DNA of 64,000 nucleotides from Deuterostichococcus epilithicus. Taxonomy: Eukaryota; Chlorophyta; Trebouxiophyceae; Prasiolales; Stichococcaceae. This document shows, piece by piece, positions 32,501 through 44,100 of this stretch; within the stretch, counting starts at the first letter, position 1; the number at the start of each line of letters is the position of its first letter. The notes below the pieces were generated by a model. It had not been told where the DNA came from. It saw only the letters and a program-made list of their open reading frames with translations, and did no database searches. The position numbers and the translations under genes are program-made. The stretch is from the NCBI GenBank assembly GCA_033439295.1, contig JAVTLE010000014.1:2852001-2916000 (forward strand). The letters are read 5' to 3'.

Positions 32501-33370
32501 GCCGCTGAACTCCACCGGCAGCTCCCCCCGCAGCGCAACCTCGTCATTTTCTGCCTGCGGTGTGCAGACAATGCCGCTGGCCGCTCCGTGCATGATCTGG
32601 CCATGCGCGTTACGAGGTCCAGGAGACACCAAGTCGCTTCTGGAACACTTGCAGCCTGTGTTCCGGGAGCCCCTCAGCCATTCGGTCGTGCCGCATGCGG
32701 AACTGCACCGGTGGCCGCGGCTGCCCACCTCTGTGACGTCCATGCTGGGGTACCGCTTGTGGTACTCCTGGACCTCTTTGAGGCGGTCGTAGAAGGTCCT
32801 GCAGAGGCGCGGGAGGATTGATCACAGCATCAAGCGGAGGAAGCATGAGTTCAGCCATTGCCGCAGCCTGAACACTGTGTGCAACCGCATGCACATCGTG
32901 CATCCACTCACTGCATGACGTCGTCGCCTTTGAGCGAGGTGATCTCCTCTCGCCGCGCCCCATCTTTGTCCTCGTAGACATCAAGCTGCAATCGCGGAAC
33001 ACTTGACCTCGAGACTGCTACTGGGAGCTTAAGCAAGTGCACAGAAAGCAAGTGCCGCACGCAGACACGCTGCGACATGCAGGCTGCTCACCAGCCGTTC
33101 CGACTGCGACTGCAATGTCTGAAGCGCCTTTTTCACACGGTGGTTCTGCATGAGCTTCTCTTTGTGCCCCTTTGCCTCATGCTGAAAGTCCTTCACGATC
33201 AGCCGCTCCAGCCGTTCAATCTCCTCGTGCCCGGCTGCACCAACAGCAACAGGCCGTTGGCAAAAGTTGCTCATTTGACATGGGCTCGCGCATGATCTGA
33301 TAGCGTAGCAGGTGCTGGACAGGCTGCATGCACTCCTACCTCTTGTCTGCTCCAGCAGCGTGCTTGCCAT
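29553..33370 (-). CDS. SF3A3: Splicing factor 3A subunit 3 (SF3A3 / SAP61 / Prp9)
   Basis: Eleven minus-strand exons: 33340-33370, 33092-33234, 32912-32985, 32729-32798, 32346-32554, 31939-32171, 31424-31572, 30959-31147, 30461-30580, 29998-30174 and 29553-29666. They give 502 residues, essentially the human length. SF3A3 belongs to the U2 snRNP and is required for pre-spliceosome assembly. Diagnostic segments are [37 protein letters not shown]-like [28 protein letters not shown], and the C2H2 zinc finger [19 protein letters not shown] with KEWRH (about residues 410-433). The end is [20 protein letters not shown]. The intron from 32345 has a GC donor. Start ATG 33370 gives the family's short MxxxLEQ leader. 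Confidence 0.95.
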
Positions 33371-34246
33371 CGCGGCAGATCACGCTGCCTGGCGGCGAAG
33401 CCCGTTACCGTGATCCGCCTCGGAACGTGGCGACTCTGCCAACTCGAATGACGCTTTGGCGACCACGTGCAACTGTGCGACGCTGTGCAATACTACATCG
33501 CGAGTTCCGGCTCAAGCACTTCAGCCCGGCGTGCAAGCTGCTGGTTCAATTCACTCTCACAAGTCACTGATGCTCTCTGGACATGACACGATGGCTGAGC
33601 ACAGGCACTGCATGTTGCGTTTTTCTCGCTGCCCGATCGCCTTCTGTTTCCGGCTGCCAGCACTGCTTCCATGAGGCCGCCGAGCGCCGCCGTTCGGGAG
33701 TTTGCTTGCAGCACTTACCTTATAAAAGGCACATAGGCAGACGCAACGTCAGTGAATCCGCTCTACGAGCACTGTTTTGTTGCTCAGCATCGCGGCTCGC
33801 ATCGAAAGCGGAGATGGCATTTAAATACGGTGATGGCCTACCTGCTGTGGCTAATCACCTACCGGACCCTCACGACAGTCTTTATTTCAAATAAGAACTC
33901 TGGTGCTGCGCTGGATTCGCCAAGCAATCCCGACAAGGGAGCGCACCCGCCTGGAAAAATTGAGACATCATGCCAGCGCACTGGAGTTCCGTGGCACTGA
34001 CCTGGTGTCGAAATCACGACAGACTTCACATGCAGCATGCAGCCACGCGCAGAACTCACTCGCAGCTGACGTGACCTTAGAGGCGCTGAGCACGGAGGAA
34101 TGCCGTTGCGGGTTCAGCTGCCGATCTGAGAGGATCAACTTATCAATTTGGTGGCCTGATCGCTGGCCAGCAAGGTGTGATGCTGGCTTGGCGCCGAGCA
34201 TTCAATCAGCCACATATCGGGGTGTTGAAGACAAGGCATCGTGATC
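33371..34246. other. Divergent intergenic region
   Basis: About 875 bases between SF3A3 and a small plus-strand gene. A TATA-like TTATAAAAGG lies at about 33721. Otherwise nothing recognised. Confidence 0.4.
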
Positions 34247-34698
34247 ATGTCTCACAGTGGCGCCAATGAAGAGCAAGAAAAGCAGCTGCAGGCAGCTCTT
34301 GCCGACTGCGTTTTTGACAGCTCCTGGTTTTGGTGTTCAGGTGAGGCTCCTTACGGTATTGTTGTGTCAGACTTGTGAGAAGCTGGGAGTATATGGCGTC
34401 TGAGGTTAAACTGACTTCTTGCCCACCTGCAGCTGGCGTCCTGGTGGCAGTGCCGCTAGGCGTGAAGACACGGGTGAATGCTGCATGCAGCGTAGCAGTC
34501 TGCAAACGTAACTGTCAGTGGTATGACCTTGGATATGACTCCCTCTGTTGTGCAATGATGCAGTCTTACGCGCCGCTCTTGTACCTCGGCGCCGGCGGCA
34601 CAGCACTAGATTTGCTGCAAGGTTGGAATCGCTGTCAGCCGCAGCGAGCGGCTTTGGCGGCCTACCAGCAGAGCCTCCACGATGAGACTGCGCCGTGA
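34247..34698 (+). CDS. Small two-segment membrane protein, function unknown
   Basis: Exons 34247-34340, 34433-34473 and 34564-34698 give 89 residues in phase. A charged N-terminus (MSHSGANEEQEKQLQAALAD) is followed by CVFDSSWFWCSAGVLVAVPL, a first hydrophobic stretch, then SYAPLLYLGAGGTALDL, a second one with glycines, and a polar tail. The layout resembles small organellar membrane proteins such as MIC10-like or import-related subunits, but I do not recognise the family. Splice sites are canonical and the ATG context is unambiguous. Nothing nearby hints at its role. Confidence 0.65.
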
Positions 34699-35149
34699 GG
34701 GCTTGATGCAAGCGAGTCTGGGCAGGAGCGCAGACTATCAGTAGGGATTTGAACAGAAGACCTACACCGGCGTTGCTAATAGGTGATGGGTTGCTGCCAG
34801 CAATGCATTTACCTCAGAGTTACATTTCCAGTGTGGGTTGTCAAAAAATCGTACAAATCAACAAGCTCTACGGTTTTTGGGTTCCCGGTTAATCAACCGT
34901 CAGGCCGAAGCAGAATGTGTACAGCAGTTCAGCAGTTCTTCTGATTTCAGCCCCTCTACTCTTGTTTCGCTGCAAATCACCCCGCCCACAGCGGCAGCCG
35001 CGGGCCTGCCTATAACTAGCCGCAGACCGGGTCCTGCAGGACAGTAAAGGGCAGGCGTCAACAACCCGCTTCGTTGATGCAACTAGAAGGTGCCTGACGT
35101 CCAACCATATCTAGAGGGGCTCGGAACATACCGGCGACCAGGAACCGAC
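34699..35149. other. Convergent intergenic region
   Basis: About 450 bases. A degenerate tRNA-like sequence at 34735-34800 (minus) was considered and rejected. No gene seen. Confidence 0.45.
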
Positions 35150-38100
35150 TCAGAGGCAGGTTGCCGCAACGCACAGCACTGCCGGCTTCAGATGCCGAGT
35201 GATGTCCATGGATCGGAGGACCGAGAGGCGCACTTTGGAGAAGTAGCCGTAGCCCTGGAGGCACTGCGGCCAGGAGGGGCTGGCCAGCTCCTGGAAGGCG
35301 GCCAGCGCGGAGGTGTAGCCGGCATTGTACTCCAGCGCCACCCGCGACTCGTTGCGCGTACGCACGTCCGGCCATGTGTCCACACCGGTGGAGGAGCCCT
35401 CCACCAGCGCGCCGCGTATGGTGTGCGGGTTGTCCTGCAAGCAGACGAGAAGCGGGTAAGGTCGGCCGGAGCCTGTTCTAGGGCGCTCGCCGGCTTGGGC
35501 GTGCTCGAAGCAGCGTCAAGCCTTTCGGCCACACCGCAAACGACACAGCTATTGCGATCAACGCCCAATCGCTCAGACAGTCCGCTGCCCGGAGCGCCAT
35601 GCAATGCAGGAGCAAAACACGCGCGCAGGGAGGAGAGGCACTCACGCTGGGGTTGTACAGGCCGTTGATGAAGTTGCAGCTGGCGGGCGGGTTGGGGCAC
35701 GACGCGGCGCGGTCGCGCGCTTGGTTGGGCCCGTGGTTCCCGATGCGCGTGAAGCCGCTGTGGCTGGCAGTCTGCTGGAAGCCCACCACGGCGGCGTTGA
35801 CGACGTCGCCCAGCAGGAAGCGGATCTGGCCCTTGGCCCAGCAGATGTACCGGTCGCTCTTGACCTTGTACTTGGTGGCGACCGACTTGCCGTAGACCGC
35901 GGCCATCATTGCCGCGTTGGCCGTGACGTCCATGCTGCCTGTTCGTGAAACGGGCAAGAGCTGCATCAGCCGATCAGCCCCTTGCACCACTCGCTCAGAA
36001 CAGCAAGGCACTGCGGCAGGGTGGATCTTTGCAGAGCGCCAGTGAGCGGGTCAGCGGGTGCGTGGCTGCGCAGATTCATCGCAGGTGCGCACCCTTGTTG
36101 GCGTTCCAGGCTCGGCCCTTGAGGGTGTAGGTGATGACGTCGGAGGAGCAGATCCACTCGTGCAGGAAGGACTGCGCCTGAAAGTGGTACGCGTCCAGGT
36201 CCGTCTGCGGCACCAGCAATGTGGGGTTGGATTTCGGAGCAATGCATAGGGATTGCCACTTCACCACCAGGGGCCTTGATGCAGCAGTGCAAGTGCAGGG
36301 CCCTGCAGCAGGACAGCACATGCTGCAGCCTCACCGACACACCGACGGCAGCAGGCGGCACAGGACAGGAAGGGCACATTCCGCCTCTGTGCCTGGCAGC
36401 AGCCGCAGTGCGGCAACCGCTCGGTGGGGCAGGAAAGCGGGCGCGCCTGGCTGGCCAGCAGGATGGCGGTGGACCAGTAGTTGTTGTTCCAGTCGACGAT
36501 GAGGTTGGTGGACTGCTCCGACTCGGTGCTGCTCTGGTAGGCGCCAAAGTACTGCTTGGCGTCGTCCAGGTAGCCTCCGTCACCCGTCGACCTGCGCCCA
36601 GATGAGCGGTGTGAAGGTTGCACATGAAGATGCCACAGAAACGTGTTCAAGCTGCACAACTCAACGTCAAGTCGCCCTGTGTCGACCCGTGCGACTGAGC
36701 TGTCACGCATATGTTCCCATGATCATGTCAGCAACTTCGTGCTGCTGGGAGCCCAGCCCTGCTGATCTGCAGCTGGCGCGGTGCCGCAGGAAGCCCTTCT
36801 GGCAAAGCTGGCACAACAGATGCTATACCCAGATGCCTCTCTGTGCGAGAGCTCAGCCTTCAACATACGCACCTGTACATCCACATGGCGGCCCAGGCGA
36901 TGTCGTCGTTGAAGGAGGTGGAGTTGTAGGTGTCCGCTGACGAGCCGTTGAGCGGGTATGTGGGCGGGTTGCAGTTGACTGCAACCCGCGTGCGCAGGTT
37001 GGGCGCCACAATGCACTGCGACTTCTTCAGGTTCTGCAGGTAGTAGTTCTGGTATTGGCCTGCAGTGTGAAAGCGCAACACATCAGTGCGTCAGCGCAAA
37101 GACCTTTGCAAACCACACCAGAGCCTACGTTATCTTGTTGAAAGTGTGTGGCCCGAGGCCCCTCAGACCAACTCGCTGCTCAAGACCAAGGCAGCTTCCT
37201 CGGGGTGCCCTGCAGGCGGATGGTGCCGTGAGTCTCACACGCGAGAGACTCAGAAAGGGACCAGGTGCATTATGCGGCGACGCGCGCACCGATGGCGAGG
37301 CCGTACAGCGGCAGCGCGACGTTCATGTACTTGTCGTACAGGGTGGGTTGGCTCGTCTTGAACACCAGCGCGGTGGCCGCCAGCGCGCCGACGATCTGGC
37401 CGTTGAGGTCGGACGCGCCGTTCAGCGCCAGCTTGTTGTAGTAGAACGAGCGCGGCGTGGTGATGTCCTCCGGCCTGCTCCACGACAGGCTGTCCACCGT
37501 CTCGTTGCCCACCTGTGCCCCCGGCAGCAGTCGTCAGGTGCATTAGGAAGGAGCATGTCACGTCATGCTGCCAGCATTGCGCACGGTCCAAGGCCAGGGG
37601 GTGCCCTCGCCACACCAGCCAGGGGCAGCGCTGCAGAAGGTGGCGCACGCGCACAGCCCATGAGGCCGCAGCGCCGCGCATGTGCCGCTGGTCAGGCACG
37701 CTTTGTGTTGAGGGCGGCAGGGCAGCGCTGGCAGCGCACCTGCCAGACGACAGCCCAGGTGGCAGGCTTGGCAGAGCCGCCCGTAATGATGGTCTTCAGC
37801 AGGTACTCGCAGCTCCACACCAGAAACTCCAGCCCCGCCTGGTACTCGCCCGCCTGCATGACGAATGCCAGCAGTTGGAGAGAATGCCAGCAGGGCGCGA
37901 CAGAGCACAGCAGAACCGGACTGCACAGCTATCAGGCGGCGGCTCCAGTCTCAACTGCAGCGTCCAGGCACATGAGATATTCGAGGATGCACGGGGTGCT
38001 CATCCTGTCGCTGCACCGGGGTCATGCAAGACCACACCACAAAGTTGGCGTCCACGCAAGTGTTTAATTGCTAACTTGGCTGCACCTGGGTGTACCCCTC

Positions 38101-41100
38101 CTTGAAGTCCAGCATGCCCCAGGCCACCATGGCGGTCGTCCACGCAATCGGCATCGTCATTTTGACTGTGCCCACCTGGCCGTTCTGCGCCAGCCACAAT
38201 GCACACAACGTCAATGACATGCAACAACACCGCGTCGGACTCTGCCACCACAGCAACACCCTGAATGCCGGCAGTCCGATGGAGACACAGCCACACATGC
38301 CAGGGCAGATTGCAGCTCTGCACGTGCGCTGGCCAGGGGCTGCAGCTGCGGCGCGCGGCAGCAACGAACCAGGCAACAGGCCACCGCAGGGCGCCTTGCG
38401 CATGCAACCTCGTTCTGCCTGTTGTGACTCCCTGTGCAGGCCTGCTGTGACTCTCTGTGCAGGCATGTCGTGACTCTGCGCAGGAAGCAAGCAGACAGCA
38501 ACACAGCAGATAGCCGCCGGCGGGCAGAAATCCACCGTCATGTAGCCGCCCGACAGGTCGTAGGAAGTCGCGGAGGTGGAGATCTTGATGGCCTGCTCCT
38601 GCAGCAGCGAGTCGGCGCGCCAGCTGACGCCGTTGTTGGCCGGCAGCCGGCCGACGCGCTGCGTCTTGAAGAAGAAATGCGAGTCGCCGAGCGCGCGGCC
38701 GTAGTCGTAGGCCGAGGGGTAGAAGCACCAGATGAGCACCAGCGCGCCAAAGCCCAGCAGCGTGGACACGATCATCGCCACCTTGCACACCCACTGCAGC
38801 AGGTAGCGGCAAATCGCAGTGTCAGGTCGGAGTGTACCAAGTGTCTGAAGAGATCAACAAACGGCGCTGTGCAGCCCAACGAGGACGGTTCCCTCACCAG
38901 GCTGGACAGCAGACGCACGAAAGGGTCCTCTGAGCATGCAGGGTCACACGGTACTGTTGGCGGCATCTGCCACGGCAACGGAAGGACGCTGATCGGCAGC
39001 GCATGGCGGCGTTGCTGTTTTGCTGCATGCAGAGACTAGTGCTGCCGCCATGCCAAGGGAGACGCTGTCCAGTGCAACATAGAAGGGCGCACCCGCAGCG
39101 TCCCGCCGTGGCCGACGAAGCGGTACCACAGCAGCAGGAAGGGCGGGATCATGTTGTACACCACCCAGACCAGGGAGATGAGCAGCGTGTTCTGCGGGTT
39201 GGCGGAGTTGACCAGCTTGATGAGGCCCTCCACCAGGGAGGCCAGGAGCGCGACAAACACCGTGACAGGCATCCAGAGGTCGCCAATGTTGCTCGCGGCC
39301 AGCCTGCAGGGCAGCAGGCCTTTCAGGATAGAGTCTCGACCCAGACTGCAGCACAGACGGTGGGCCTGCGAGAGCCACGAGGCCCGGCTGCGGCGGGTGT
39401 TGCAGTTGCAGATCACTCAGTCTGCACTGTCTCAGTGCCCACTGCGCCCACCTGCCGGACCCCTTCAGGGTGGTCTTAAAGGTGATTGTGGTGCCGAACG
39501 CCGACACGACGCCGCGCCAGAAGGCCTTGACGTAGGTCCACCACATGATCTGGTTGGCGATGTTAGAGAACCACAGCGGCCCCAGATGCTTCCAGTCCCG
39601 CACGTAGTACAGCACCTGCATGTACACACGGGCCAGACTTTGAAGAGCACGTTGCTTACTCTGGCAACACAATGTGCCCAGAAGTGCGGCATAGCCAAGG
39701 ATCCACTGGATAGGGTTGTGGTCGCTGCAAGTGCAAGCAGAATGGGCAAATGCAAGCAGATGTGCCCGACAGGGTTGCAGACACTGAGCGGCGGGCGTGG
39801 ATTGGCCTGCAGCCCAACGCACCGCGGTGGTGGCCAGGTAGTAGATGGTGAGGCCGACGGCGGCCCAGAAGTTAAGGACGATGGGGAAGACGCCGGCCCA
39901 GATGGTGACGATGGGCACCACGATGAAGGTGGGCGTGCACAGGGAGCCGACGATGTAGGACCAGACGCCCTGGAGGTACATCACGCGCTGCAGCCACGAC
40001 AGGTCGTGCTGGAAGACGGGGCAGTGGTCCGAGTGGAACAGCACCTGGAAGTGGCCCTGCGACAGCACGCAGAGAAAACTGGTCAGCATGACAGGTCGTG
40101 CTCAGCAGGCAGGCTGGAGTCACGCGCGATGAACATGGAACGCTGTGACTCCTGCACATTTGCCGCGCTGACAATGAGGACGGTCCTGGCGCAGCCACAG
40201 CACACATTTGCAGGCGTGCATAGGGGACGCTCAGGCCAATCTGCTTCAGCGGCTGCACGGAGGAGGTGCCACTCCTCAGGGAAACGGCAGGCCACGAGCA
40301 GACGGGAGGCACGCACCTTGCACCATCGCGACTTCTGCTGGAAGCAATTTCGGATTTGGGTTGGCGCCTCGCCAACTGCCAAGAACTCGCGCATGTAGCG
40401 GCACTGCCAGTTGCGCTTTTTGAGCTCCATGCCCAGCGCAAAGTCCTCTGTCAGCGTCCATGTAGGCGACCAGCCACACTCTTGGAAGGCGTTGGCGCGG
40501 ATCAGGAAGTTGGTGCCTGCGGAGTCGAGGGGGGCAGGCGGAAAAACGTCAGCAGAGAAACGACACAGGGTGACAGCCGTGGAAGGAGTGGGGCAACGTG
40601 CTGGCCACTCTGCTGGGAGGTTGGTGGCAGAAGCTGCGCCCAAGACTTATTGCAGCACTGTGACGCGTGCGGCAAGCAGAGCATACAGGAGGGCACACGC
40701 CGGCGATGCTCTGAACAGCAGGCTGGTTTGCGGGCTCGTCAGCGCAGCAATTGAGCGGCTGGCGGGCTGTTGGTGTGCACCTGAGCAGGAGATGAAGGAC
40801 AGAGCGTCGTAGCCAATCTGCATGTACCTGCAGAGAGCGGAACTGCAAGTCAGCAGCTGCTCAGGGTCCAGCGCTGTAGCTGGCAGGGTTCCCCAGATGC
40901 ACTCGACCAGACGATGCAGGCAGCAGCCGTGCTACAGCACTGGAAATGTGCCAGACGGTGCGGACATGAAGTCAGACGGCACTCACTCCCAGAAGTGGAT
41001 GTTGGAGTGGTTGAAGATGTCGGCGTTGGCGTTGGTGTTGTGGAAGCACTGCGGCGACAGCACCATGGCCACGTCGTCGCCATCATCCATGAGCGGGATC

Positions 41101-44100
41101 ATCTTCAAAAAAAAATCCGGGCTCGCGACCTGTAACCACCACGATAAGACAGTCAGCAGGACAACTCGATGCAAGATATTGTTGGCCTGGCAGCAGCCCA
41201 GCCATGAAGGCAGCAACTGCAGGCACGACTGCAAGGGCACCTGGCCATATGGGGGTGCCCCAACCAGTCGTGACGGCCAATGGGGCATAGAGCAGGCTTC
41301 TCAGACTCTCAGCATCGGCAGGACAGGGTCATGTGCAGAGGGAGAAGGCATGACCAGCCGCACCTGATCAGCGTCCATGACGCACACGACCTCTGTGATG
41401 GGGATCTTGCAGCCGTCAGGGTAGATCTGCGACAGCGCGTTGTTCAGGTTGCCAGACTTGCCATTGGACTCGCCCGGGGGGCGCTTGCGGCCGGACACAT
41501 ACACGACGTCGGGCCCCAGCTTGGTGGCCCACTTGCGCCTGATGCGGTCCTTGCCGTCGTCCAGCAGGTAGATGGTCCGGGAGCAGCCTGTGTGTAGGAG
41601 CGGCACAGGTTTGGAGTGCTGGCACGGGGGTCTGTGGCTAAGACAGGACCACATGCAGCAGGCCAGGCTATGTGGCGGCAGGGCGGCGAGAAAACGCCAG
41701 AATCACTCACAGGAGACAGCTGTGAACCACCTTGACCGGTTGCAATCTGCATTGGCAGACTGGTCTACACAGCGCGTGATGGACAACAATGAGATAGGTT
41801 AGTCTCAGGCTGCAGCGCACGCCAAGCATGCCCGCACAATACGCACCAGGCCGGCCCCGATACATTTCGAAGACCGCCGCACTGCAAGATCCGGAAGCTC
41901 AGAAGCTGCGGGAACATGTTCGTCCCACCTGTCGGCAGCGCCGCCTCGCGGATCGCGAGCAGCGTCTTCTGCACGATGTCTGTCGGCTCCGAGTAGCAGG
42001 GGATGAGCACTCGCACGTGGTAGGCCAGCTCCAGCTCGGGGCCGCCGCCCATGGACATCATGGTGGCGCTGCTCTCGGAGCGCGTCACGCTGTGGCTGGG
42101 CGTCCGTGACACGCTCGACGCCATGCTGGCGAAGGAGTCGCCCGATGCCTCCACGTCCAGCTACAAGCGGCACAGCAGTTGCGTCAAGCGCGTCAACAGG
42201 CGGCGTGCTCTGGCCGCGTCAGCTCTTGGCGGTGTCGAGTTGAGACGGTGGCGGTGCAGGAGGAACAGGGCGCCAGGATGCACTCATTTCCAGGGCGGGG
42301 TAATGTGATGCTAGCCGCCATATTGTGTTGTCCTGCTGGTGTGCATGAAACTGCTGCATGCCTGTTGCTGCTCATTACGAGCATCCGCTGCTGCTCCAAG
42401 CGGACGAAATTCCTGCCAGCTGGGCCAATAGAGCGCCAGGGAACACCTAGGCGGTGCCCTGCCCAGCCCTCTGCCCACCTCCATGTGACCAAATCAACAC
42501 CGGCAGCGCATCAGCCGCCCACCTTGACGGAGATGCACCCTTATGCCCGCTTGCTGATGTGTCACCGACTGCAAACACCGGCTGTTTCCCCAGCAGCAGT
42601 GCCCACCTTCACGGAGTTGTCTGACTCGACATCGCCCTCAGTGGAGGCGGCGTCCTTGCCGCTGCCGCCCTTCTTGCCCTTGCGCCTCCACCAGCGCTGC
42701 TTCTTGGCGCCCTTGCCGCCTTCCTTGCCGCCGTCTGCAGACTTTTCTGCTTTGCCCTTCTTCGGCTCCCCCTCCGGATACAACTTATACTGCTCCGGCG
42801 GCACCGGGTTCAGCAGCAGGTTGATGCCATACAATGCTGTGGCTGACGCGCCGAAGACCTGCAAAGACATGTCACACTCGGTGACATCCCAGCGCTGCCT
42901 GCCTGCCTGGCCCAAAGCTGCGAAATCTTGATGCGATTTCAACAGCGAGCTCCTCGTAACAGGCCCCGACTCCAGGGCCTTCGACCATGCCAACAGGGCT
43001 GGCAAAGGCACAAAGAGATGCTGGAGTGGGCATTGGAGCAGCAGGCACAGGGCTCACCTCAACGACCAGAACGAAGATGCCGTACGCCAGGTACGGGCCC
43101 AGGTCCATGGTCTTGGTGATGCGCACGTACATGTAGAAGATGAAGGCGACAAACCAGAAGGCCATGATGGAGCAGCCGACCTTGTTGATCTGTGTTGACG
43201 GACCATGACCTCAATCAGTCCCATCTCATGAGAAGCACGATTGGCGTTTTAGTACTGAGACTGGCAGATATGCCAGTTGAGCTGCCCCAGAGGCTGACGA
43301 AAGGCCTCCTGTGCAGGCCTGCGAAGGCCGATGCCACAGAACAGAGGCTTGCTGCTGCAGCAATGCCCCAGGCCACGCACCGTGACGCGGCGCTTGAACA
43401 TCTTGCGCCACTTCTCCTCCTCCTCGCCATCGCTGTCGTCCTGGGAGAAAATGGAGCCCGTCTCCAGGTCCTGCCCATTGAAGGCGCCGGCGCAGTACTC
43501 CACCGGGTTCTCCGGGTCTGACGCCAGGCTTGCTGCCTGCCGGCATGAGACCGTGGGATGTGTTACGGGTCGGTGAGACTGATGTCGGGCTTAACTTGAT
43601 AGCGGTCAGTCAATCCGTCAGCAGCTGGTGCCACTAGGTCGCATTGCGGGGTTCACTGCAGCGGAGCGCGCCCATCAATTCAGTGTTGCATACGATTCCA
43701 AAGCACCTTCGCATAATCAACCATGTGCACCACCGCATTTCGTCTGTGCTCCATGATGCACCCCCTTCGGCCAAGTCTCTGAATGTGATTGCGCAGCATT
43801 TCTTTCCAGCAAATTTCCAGGACAGCAGTGGGGCATAAGTGTTGGCAGAGCACCGTTGACGCGAATACCCAGAAGTCAAGCAAACCAGGAATTGCAACGA
43901 TGCCCGCCCACCTTGAGGGAAGCCAGGCTCTCGTTGTCAGTGCCGAGGCCCATCTCCTTCTCCAGGCGCGCCGACATGCGGTCGAACTCCATGCCCGAGC
44001 CCGAGTACTTGTGGTGCGCCGCGGTGCGGTACTGCCCCGAGATGAACGCCGAGTCTGCCAGTGATGACTCGTCGTCGGTGCCCGAGTAGTCCGAGTCTTG

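Noticed and set aside
34735-34800. tRNA-like sequence on the minus strand with a B-box-like GTTCAAATCC and suitable A-box spacing
   Set aside because: The T-arm and acceptor stems do not pair and no anticodon arm forms. At most it is a decayed tRNA-derived sequence.
38071-38775. Independent GH9 gene starting at ATG 38775
   Set aside because: Not excluded, but less likely. The exon begins at a strong acceptor, its phase fits the preceding GT2 exon, and no obvious promoter or leader separates the two. Kept as the main alternative.
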